Part shown: positions 24,601 through 29,335 of the stretch, piece by piece
How the letters are laid out: each line of letters starts with the position of its first letter
How positions within the stretch are numbered: position 1 is the first letter of the stretch
Position numbers and translations under genes: made by a program
Source: Porphyromonadaceae bacterium UBA4702
Lineage (GTDB): Bacteria; Bacteroidota; Bacteroidia; Bacteroidales; Muribaculaceae
Direction: 5' to 3'
Assembly (NCBI GenBank): GCA_002404675.1
Contig: DHKE01000044.1
Location: 878-30,212, forward strand
Length of the DNA: 29,335 nt
Notes under the pieces: model-generated
What the model saw: the letters and a program-made list of their open reading frames with translations, nothing else
Databases searched by the model: none
Told to the model about the DNA's origin: nothing

Positions 24601-24769
24601 CGTCGCTCATGTATATGAAGCGGAAGTCCGAAGATTCTCCCTGGATGCTCCACCCCTCGGGCGGGGTGAAGGTGCTACCGTTGGTGCCCTCAAAGGTCAC
24701 CGTCACTTGCTCCGCGGAGGCTGTCAGCAGCCCGGCGGCAAGCATGGCAAGTAAGAAAAACTTCTTCAT
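21671..24769 (-). CDS. Large T9SS-exported surface protein, tandem paralogue 3
   Basis: The 1032-aa product has a signal peptide ending about A19 (ASA-EQVTVTFEG). The domain order matches the 1025- and 1017-aa genes. It has an N-terminal jelly-roll-like region with an acidic, Tyr/Gly-rich insert (YDSWDDDDYGYGSYDEGG), a beta domain, an ASH-like module (LDFGFLTGTASKTITLMNQGS), an anchor-J-like module (FFENFEGAEMPAGWII ... FDICYARIDNVYGC), a CARDB-like domain, the region DYLAQYGITPGTKLTGIAFNG, a carboxypeptidase-regulatory-like domain (SVAGVVYGDTDKTVTVADAE) and a T9SS tail ending IYVLRVEAAEG...VRFVKK. It is closer to the 1025-aa copy (shared CNYYK, DICYARIDNVYGC, NPGDE) than to the 1017-aa copy lying between them. 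It starts 104 bp after the 1153-aa gene. Confidence 0.85.
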   Translation of the reverse strand: MKKFFLLAMLAAGLLTASAEQVTVTFEGTNGSTFTPPEGWSIQGESSDFRFIYMSDGSVRGSSTSSSTYVTNPILVTPQVMGDVIINYKVDEGYDSWDDDDYGYGSYDEGGTIEFWDYMKSGDTYTKGSSLGYGYATSYANKTVTVEPGHCVGIELDSSQVMSVTYTLYDPSQDTEERRALTLTSPKYVSTPLYADENNNVEIGINLTVTNSGNVTLNPGDEGYSLTVFTTTHGDLVTIPMTETLAAGEQKTITVTGTFPISLLAAKSSPSSNGAYYVGFRVREDLKQTYQTMSWSDVYPYELKCQFQNGNISTAVTALDFGFLTGTASKTITLMNQGSRVVNVTAMDVPTGFTVDAAAPFTVASARETEHSRELTISVNEDASGIINGTLSLTIEGADEPLTLDLSGVVASGDNFFENFEGAEMPAGWIIDSDLALATPDAKAWGEGNTHVLANSKSTVTARAITPRLTATEGETLVFQAAPANTYGSYPKVSVYYSTNRLDWSLLKNIVNPSAAEGDDEKFASSKPSGSSDVAPLIYTVDMPAGEGYLAFDICYARIDNVYGCHAAVVDHDLMYTASNVPSAGVVNHAINTSATVKNLNTAVEAAGSYTMELLVNGEVAATIAETPELAAAEVPFEASFTPHEAGTYTVRYRLSIGENYTLETSDYTIEVAAESANADITVGTGTLISTPSSSYTTPLCNYYKNTHSELVFTQDYLAQYGITPGTKLTGIAFNGYYDKVLTGTYKVYLTSTELSAIAPADAVELTDDMLVYSNTSFSQLAAGATDAAAPVLKVTFDTPYTYNGGNILLGIVGEFSGWSSNCKYIGDASEEMVARAILQATDSSISATTEWKQSKMFAQTIFTIEQTPASVAGVVYGDTDKTVTVADAEIVLTSGDVMYKGTSDENGAYSINVFQSDKEYNLKVTATGYNDYTSESPVSFADGDVTIEIILTAEENSVDGIAAEGCNVRIAGDMITVEGATDVRLAIYSVNGMLCGSAAQNTISTADLAAGIYVLRVEAAEGTNTVRFVKK

Positions 24770-24825
24770 AAACTAATATTATTTAGGTTAACAAGAAAAC
24801 TCTATGCCGAGTTGGTATAAAGGAA

Positions 24826-24865
24826 CCCGGCCGCGCCGCCCTGTCAGCAGGGAAGCACGGCCGGG
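24826..24865 (-). terminator. Hairpin terminator after the 1153-aa gene
   Basis: CCCGGCCG (24826-24833) pairs with CGGCCGGG (24858-24865), and an inner CCCTG/CAGGG stem adds a second helix. On the minus strand TTCCTTTATA follows, a weak T-rich run. It may only partly stop transcription into the next gene, whose start is 57 bp further on. Confidence 0.65.
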
Positions 24866-24873
24866 CCGTGGGG

Positions 24874-27800
24874 TTACTTCTTGACGAAGCGCATTGTCTT
24901 GCTGCCGTCGGCGGTGTCTACACGGAGCAAGTAGATGCCAGCCGTCAGGCCGGAGGTGCTGATGACGTTGCCGCGTACGCTGCCGTACATGACGCCGGAG
25001 GTGGAGTAGATGCTCATCATGGCATCCTCAACACCCTCGAGCATGATGCTCTCGTCGCTGATGCGCAGTGTCACGTTGCTGTCATCGAGTACATTCTCCA
25101 CGCCGCTGGTCGAGAAGTCGAAATGACGGTATGTGAAGTCGTCGAACAGGTATGCAAGGCCGTCAGTGTTGACTGTGTGGCGCATTGCCACATGTATCTT
25201 ATGGCCGGCATACTCGCCCAGGTTGGTGATGTACTGCGTGTATTCCTCCTTTTCAGGATAGTTCAGTGTGTAGGAAGCCACCTTGGTGTAGGCCTTGGTG
25301 TCGTTGGGGTCCTCAGCTGTGCTGACAAGGACTTCGGAGCAGCCGGCAGTGAACACTTCGCCGCCGCCGAGGTTGTCCTTCTTCTCATAGTTGCGTGCCC
25401 AGAACTCGAACTCAGAATCCGCAGTAGCCTTGATGTTCGGCATGATGATCCAGTCGTCAGTTGTCGAGTTGTAGGTAGCGAAAGTTACAAGGTTCTGCAT
25501 GCCGGTTGCCGGGTACGGGTTGGGCCAGTCAGCCTTGGTGTAGTTCATGACTACGAAAGCCTGAGGCTTGCCGTAGTTGGCGTAGTCTACCATGGCGAGC
25601 TTGATGCAGCTTGCGCCGTCACCGTCGATGGTGATGAAGCCGTTGGGCTGCAGCGAGCCGTACTCGTCCTGCTCGAAGCCGAAGAACTGGGTGTCCTCGG
25701 GCATGCCCTCGCCACGCAGGGTCATTGTCACTGTTGAGCCGCCCTCTGAAGTGATGGTCATAGTCTCTTCTACAGCAGAAGCGACCTGTCCGGGAGCGAA
25801 GCTGATGGAGAAGGGTATGCCAGAGCCGGAAGCGATCTTGTCACCCTTGTTCAGAGTCGTGGTGAAGTGAGTGCCGGAGAATGTCACGTCAGCGACAGTA
25901 GCCTCAGAGTTGCCGTCATTGAGCAGAGTGAACTTGGTGCCAGAAGCAACTTCCTTGTTCCAGTTGACCTTCATTGCATCCCACTCGCTGAAGTTGGTAG
26001 TCAGCTTCTCGGCGACGATAGGCTCGACGGCCACCTTGTCAACAAGCGCGCTTGTTGCATTGTTGTAGTCGAAGATAGAGCGTTTCCAGCGGAAAGCCAC
26101 GGTCTTGCCTGCATACGGAGTCAGGTCGATGCGCTCGCGGTACCAGTAGCGGTTCTCTTTGTCATTGGGGTCAGACAGCTTGGCAACAGCCTTCCACTCG
26201 CCGTCAACGAAGATTTCGAGGTCGAGGTCAGCTATGCCGTTGCTGCCCTTGGTCGGGTTGGTGCGTGTGCCGGTCTCGTCCACCTTCAGGGTGACGGGAG
26301 CGCAGTCGCCCCAGTAGAATGTCAGGTACATGGGATTGTCAGCCGGAAGGTTGAAGTCGGGAGTGGTGAATGTAGCCACCTCGCCGGCGAGGCCTGCCTG
26401 TACATTGGCTGCATACTTGCCCTCGTAGGGCTTTGTATCGCTTCTGTACCATTTTGTATACTTGGCGTTGTCAGCCACCCAGCCTGTCGGGGGGAACACG
26501 TCGCCGTCGAAGCTCTCACGGTATGGGTAAGCCGTAACGGAAGCGTCGGGCTGTGTAGTGAATGTGTATGTCGAAGAGGCCGTAGTGCCCTTGTCGTTGT
26601 AAGCGTCCACGCGCCAGTAGTATGTAGTCTCATACTCGGCAGCGGGAATAGTGTATGTCAGAGCCTCGCCCATGTCAACGCCGTTGACCACGCTTGTGGC
26701 AGCAGCGTCAGTGCCGACATAGAGCTTGTACCCCTTGGCAAACTGCGCGGGGTCCCAAGTCAGGACGATGTCACGCGGGAAGATGCCGGTTGCGCCGTTG
26801 GCGGGTGCAGTCAGCGCCGTTGCTGAGGGAGCGCCGCTTGCGCCGTAGAGCGGCGGCAGGATGACTGCGTCAACATAGAATGTAGATACCAGCGGGCCGG
26901 TCTCGGTGTCGTAATCTTCGAGGGGCTGGTATGCGAAACGGAAGTAGCAGTTGTCAGAACCGCCGGTCTGCACAGTGTATTTCTTGTGCGTGTTCTCGTT
27001 ATACGTGTCGTTGTAGTCGAATGTCTCGAGGGTAGTCCAGCTGTTGCCGCCGTCCTTTGAGAACTCAACGGTCACGGTGTTGTCCGCGCCCGAGCCTTCC
27101 TCATCCTCGAAATAGTCGTAGTAGTTGAACTCGAAAGTCACCTCGCCGGCAGAGCCGTCGATGCGCGGAGTGCGCAGCTCCTGGGCGGTGTTGTTCATTG
27201 TGGCTGAAGCATACGCTGCATAGTAGCCCTCAATGGGAGAGCTGGTGCAGCGCCAATCCTTGCCGTTGGAGACATACCAGCCGGCAGGCGGGAACACCTC
27301 GCCGCAGCCCTCAAAGCCCTCGTATGTGCAGCCCTCGGGGAGCATCTGCTTGGAGGCGCGTACGGAGATGCTTGCATCCTCGCCGTTGGTGTTGATAGTC
27401 AGTGTGCCGGACGCGGCGGAGGTGTTGGATGCGTCATACATGATCTGCATCTTGACAGCCTCGTTGCGGCCCAGGGCAATCTCGTCCATAGGGGTGGCTG
27501 CAATCACGCTGAAGCCCTCGGGAGCCTCAACGCCTGTCACCTTCAGCACGTCCTTGCCGGTGTTGATGAGAGTGAACACCTCTGACAGCGACTTCGAGCC
27601 GACGTACACCTTGCCGAAGTCCCACTCGTCGATGCTCGGAGTGGCAATCGGGCCGGTGACAGCCTGTGTGCGGAATATCGACACGTCGTCAACCTCGATG
27701 CTGTTGATCTTCTGGTTGCCGTCGATGTAGTATTCGAAGGCTACGCGCACCTTCTTGCCCTGATAGTCAGAGAGGTCAAGGGTAGACACGTTCTTTGCCC

Positions 27801-28335
27801 AGCCTTCCCAAGCGACTGTGTACCAGCCGTAGTCAACTGGCTGTACGCCGCTCTCGAGGACCATCTTGGGGTCCTGGATAGAGAAGATGAAGTCCTGGTC
27901 GCCGGGCTGCTGCCCCTCCTCGACGATGCGCACGCGCAGGTCGAACTTCTTGTCTTCGCGAGCCCACGCCGAAGCAGCCCACGTGAAGCGGACTGACATC
28001 GGCCCGTCAACCTGCACCCAAGGGGTCATCAGGTAGTCAGAACCTTTGACAGAGGCATCGCTGATGCCCATGGCATCAATCCACGCCTTGTTGTTGACGT
28101 GGCTGCCGTCTTTGTCCTTGCTGTCATAGACACACCATTTCATGGGATATTCAAGAGATGGGTCGCGGTCTACGATCTCCCATCCCTCGAGTTCCAGAGC
28201 CCCATAGTGCGAGCTGCTCGGAACTGTTATCCCCTCAAAGTTCTCATTTAGCAAATCCTGAGCGTTTGCCCCGGGCGAAGCCGATATGGCCGCCGCCAGC
28301 AGCAAAGCACCCGAATAATAGGTAAACTTTTCCAT
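24874..28335 (-). CDS. T9SS-exported protein with four choice-of-anchor-J-like modules
   Basis: The 1153-aa product has a signal peptide ending at ANA-Q (residue 25). Modules in order are: anchor-J-like (27-222: NENFEGITVP, GSDYLMTPWV, IEVDDVSIF); ASH/choice-of-anchor D (about 234-327: WDFGKVYVGSKSLSEVFTLINTG); anchor-J-like (336-494: YEGFEGCGEVFPPAGWYV); Fn3 (about 503-595: YKLYVGTD, YYWRVDAYNDKG); anchor-J-like (603-770: YRESFDGDVFPPTGWV); ASH (about 781-876); anchor-J-like (883-1070: FFGFEQDEYG, DDWIIMPNIKA, YLFDDFTYR); and a T9SS tail (1078-1153) ending IYLLRVDTADG...MRFVKK. These modules are related to the cleaved-adhesin type of T9SS cargo. It is the first gene of the minus-strand series and may be its promoter-proximal member. 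It is probably a surface adhesin; no protease or glycosidase residues are recognised. Confidence 0.87.
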   Translation of the reverse strand: MEKFTYYSGALLLAAAISASPGANAQDLLNENFEGITVPSSSHYGALELEGWEIVDRDPSLEYPMKWCVYDSKDKDGSHVNNKAWIDAMGISDASVKGSDYLMTPWVQVDGPMSVRFTWAASAWAREDKKFDLRVRIVEEGQQPGDQDFIFSIQDPKMVLESGVQPVDYGWYTVAWEGWAKNVSTLDLSDYQGKKVRVAFEYYIDGNQKINSIEVDDVSIFRTQAVTGPIATPSIDEWDFGKVYVGSKSLSEVFTLINTGKDVLKVTGVEAPEGFSVIAATPMDEIALGRNEAVKMQIMYDASNTSAASGTLTINTNGEDASISVRASKQMLPEGCTYEGFEGCGEVFPPAGWYVSNGKDWRCTSSPIEGYYAAYASATMNNTAQELRTPRIDGSAGEVTFEFNYYDYFEDEEGSGADNTVTVEFSKDGGNSWTTLETFDYNDTYNENTHKKYTVQTGGSDNCYFRFAYQPLEDYDTETGPLVSTFYVDAVILPPLYGASGAPSATALTAPANGATGIFPRDIVLTWDPAQFAKGYKLYVGTDAAATSVVNGVDMGEALTYTIPAAEYETTYYWRVDAYNDKGTTASSTYTFTTQPDASVTAYPYRESFDGDVFPPTGWVADNAKYTKWYRSDTKPYEGKYAANVQAGLAGEVATFTTPDFNLPADNPMYLTFYWGDCAPVTLKVDETGTRTNPTKGSNGIADLDLEIFVDGEWKAVAKLSDPNDKENRYWYRERIDLTPYAGKTVAFRWKRSIFDYNNATSALVDKVAVEPIVAEKLTTNFSEWDAMKVNWNKEVASGTKFTLLNDGNSEATVADVTFSGTHFTTTLNKGDKIASGSGIPFSISFAPGQVASAVEETMTITSEGGSTVTMTLRGEGMPEDTQFFGFEQDEYGSLQPNGFITIDGDGASCIKLAMVDYANYGKPQAFVVMNYTKADWPNPYPATGMQNLVTFATYNSTTDDWIIMPNIKATADSEFEFWARNYEKKDNLGGGEVFTAGCSEVLVSTAEDPNDTKAYTKVASYTLNYPEKEEYTQYITNLGEYAGHKIHVAMRHTVNTDGLAYLFDDFTYRHFDFSTSGVENVLDDSNVTLRISDESIMLEGVEDAMMSIYSTSGVMYGSVRGNVISTSGLTAGIYLLRVDTADGSKTMRFVKK

Positions 28336-28807
28336 GATACGGATAATAAATTATTAAGAGTTATGTTTGTTAGTGTATGGCGAGCATACATTTTTCATGT
28401 CACGAACTTATACTACAGATGCGATTAGAGCATAAACTCACTGAAACGACTGAAATCCAGAGGCTTGGAAGTTTCCAATCACACAGGAAGAGCAATTTCT
28501 TGACTTACGGCGGTAAAGTTATGCAAAATTCACGAATTGAGATAAAGCCACCGCGTTAAATATTCAAAACCACAGTCAATGCCTGAACAATCCACTTTGC
28601 CATACACCAACGTCACTACAAGCCATATACACAACCACCTCATTGCATAAAGCAAGCAAAAGGCACATTCTGCGCACAGAAGCAATACAACGTCACATCA
28701 TTTTGCCATACATCAGTATGCAGTTTACAGGCAAATGCCGTCTGCCTCTCGCATGCCGCATGTTCAGGACACTACAAGTCGCCGAAAGCGGACTCATGGG
28801 ATGCCTC
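28336..28807. other. Gene-poor stretch with the probable leader/promoter region of the 1153-aa gene
   Basis: No convincing gene is present; short frames here have no recognisable protein character. The sequence is more A/T-rich than its surroundings. The best promoter candidate for the 1153-aa gene is TAACTTTA (minus strand, plus 28514-28521), one base off TAnnTTTG, but without a good TTG at the right distance. I see no riboswitch-like or small-RNA structure that I can support. Confidence 0.4.
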
Positions 28808-28849
28808 TCAAAAATGACAATGGGGTGTCCGAAATGATCGGACACCCCA
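28808..28849 (-). terminator. Strong terminator of the rpsT-tRNA-Glu region
   Basis: TGGGGTGTCCGA (28821-28832) and TCGGACACCCCA (28838-28849) form a perfect 12-bp stem with a 5-nt loop. On the minus strand TTGTCATTTTT follows. It is 13 bp beyond the tRNA-Glu 3' end. Confidence 0.92.
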
Positions 28850-28861
28850 AGCGGGATTACG

Positions 28862-28933
28862 TAGCCCATAGCAGAGTCGAACTGCTCTTTAGAGAATGAA
28901 AATCTCTCGTCCTAACCGATAGACGAATGGGCC
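28862..28933 (-). tRNA. tRNA-Glu (anticodon TTC)
   Basis: On the minus strand the acceptor is GGCCCAT/ATGGGCT (first pair G-U). The D-arm is GTCT-ATCGGTTA-GGAC, the anticodon arm AGAGA-TTTTCAT-TCTCT with TTC, and the T-arm AGCAG-TTCGACT-CTGCT. The discriminator is A, and CCA is not encoded. The cloverleaf and the TTC anticodon fit bacterial tRNA-Glu. It follows rpsT, an order I recall from other Bacteroidales. Confidence 0.93.
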
Positions 28934-29083
28934 TGCCTATATCGGACTGCTGCATTGTCAACCAAAAAGAATTGCAGCATATCCTGTAGTGTGTTCTTGA
29001 CTACTACCTTTTCACCTTCGCCCCTATCCTCACGGACCAGTTGTCCGGATGGCGTAAGTCGCTATATCTATATGCCAGCGAGG

Positions 29084-29335
29084 TCAGAGCTTGTTGATGT
29101 GACGCATCAAGCTGCTGCAGAGGTTGGAAGCCTTGTTCTTGGAGATAACATTCTTGCGGCCGAGGCGCTGCAGAAGCGCGCTGCACTTGTTGTAGGCGGC
29201 TGTTGCCTCCTCCTTGTTATCCATTTTGCGAATGTTGCGCACGGCTGTACGCGCAGTCTTCGCCCAGTAACGGTTCTCAATTCTCCGCTTCTCGGTCTGG
29301 CGTATTCTCTTCAATGATGATTTATGGTTTGCCAT
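29084..29335 (-). CDS. rpsT: 30S ribosomal protein S20
   Basis: The complete 83-aa product starts at the very edge of the window (ATG 29335-29333). It begins MANHKSSLKRIRQTEKRRIENR, the standard S20 opening, is rich in Lys/Arg throughout, and continues with helical segments such as KTARTAVRNIRK and a C-terminal KASNLCSSLMRHINKL. S20 binds 16S rRNA and is needed for assembly of the small subunit. The length is at the usual S20 size (about 83-90 aa). The tRNA-Glu gene lies 150 bp downstream on the same strand. The promoter is outside the window. Confidence 0.98.
   Translation of the reverse strand: MANHKSSLKRIRQTEKRRIENRYWAKTARTAVRNIRKMDNKEEATAAYNKCSALLQRLGRKNVISKNKASNLCSSLMRHINKL

Noticed and set aside
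25867..26826. 319-aa open frame on the plus strand
   Set aside because: It is an antisense shadow of the 1153-aa gene; Val/Cys/Ser-rich with no recognisable motif.
28643..28837. Small 64-aa gene before the tRNA-Glu terminator
   Set aside because: It runs into the terminator stem, has no leader or promoter and no protein-like pattern.
10520..28933. Integrated island bounded by two tRNA genes
   Set aside because: I looked for a repeat of either tRNA 3' end elsewhere in the window and saw none. No integrase, transposase or phage gene is present, so there is no support for integration at these tRNAs.

Overview
This window looks like a moderately high-GC member of the Bacteroidales, probably a gut Muribaculaceae-type organism; the family name is an inference. 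Support comes from Bacteroidetes promoters of the form TTG / 19-21 bp / TAnnTTTG (three good copies: 9541-9571, 10446-10477, and 12223-12253 on the minus strand), A/T-rich leaders instead of Shine-Dalgarno sites, surface lipoproteins, the 3' end of a TonB-dependent receptor, tRNAs without an encoded CCA, the rpsT / tRNA-Glu pair, and many secreted proteins with a short C-terminal type IX secretion (T9SS) sorting tail ending in patterns such as GIYILRV...RFVKK.

Positions 1-9475 (plus strand) look like one outer-surface nutrient-uptake operon. It opens with the C-terminus of a TonB-dependent receptor. This overlaps by ATGA a YncE/BtuG-like beta-propeller lipoprotein, which in turn overlaps by ATGA a second surface lipoprotein. 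Then come a Trp-rich secreted protein of unknown function and three DUF5074-type propeller proteins, the last four genes all with T9SS tails. By analogy with Bacteroides BtuB-BtuG loci, the likely substrate is vitamin B12 or another corrinoid, but this is inferred and any cobalamin riboswitch would lie upstream of the window. A 202-bp palindromic MITE-like element sits inside this operon at 5070-5271. The operon ends at a hairpin terminator (9496-9525).

Positions 9541-10653 hold a family 2 glycosyltransferase with its own promoter and a CAT-anticodon tRNA with its own promoter and terminator.

Positions 10776-28335 (minus strand) hold six genes for T9SS-tailed secreted proteins: a BspA-like leucine-rich-repeat protein with its own promoter; an 837-aa protein with two choice-of-anchor-J-like modules; three tandem paralogues of 1017-1032 aa with identical domain order; and an 1153-aa protein with four anchor-J-like modules, two ASH/choice-of-anchor-D modules and one Fn3. 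They read from 28335 towards 10849 and resemble an adhesin or surface-layer cluster exported by T9SS.

Positions 28336-29335 hold a gene-poor stretch, a strong terminator, tRNA-Glu(TTC) and rpsT, all on the minus strand and marking a return to core genome. No transposase, CRISPR array or phage gene is visible.
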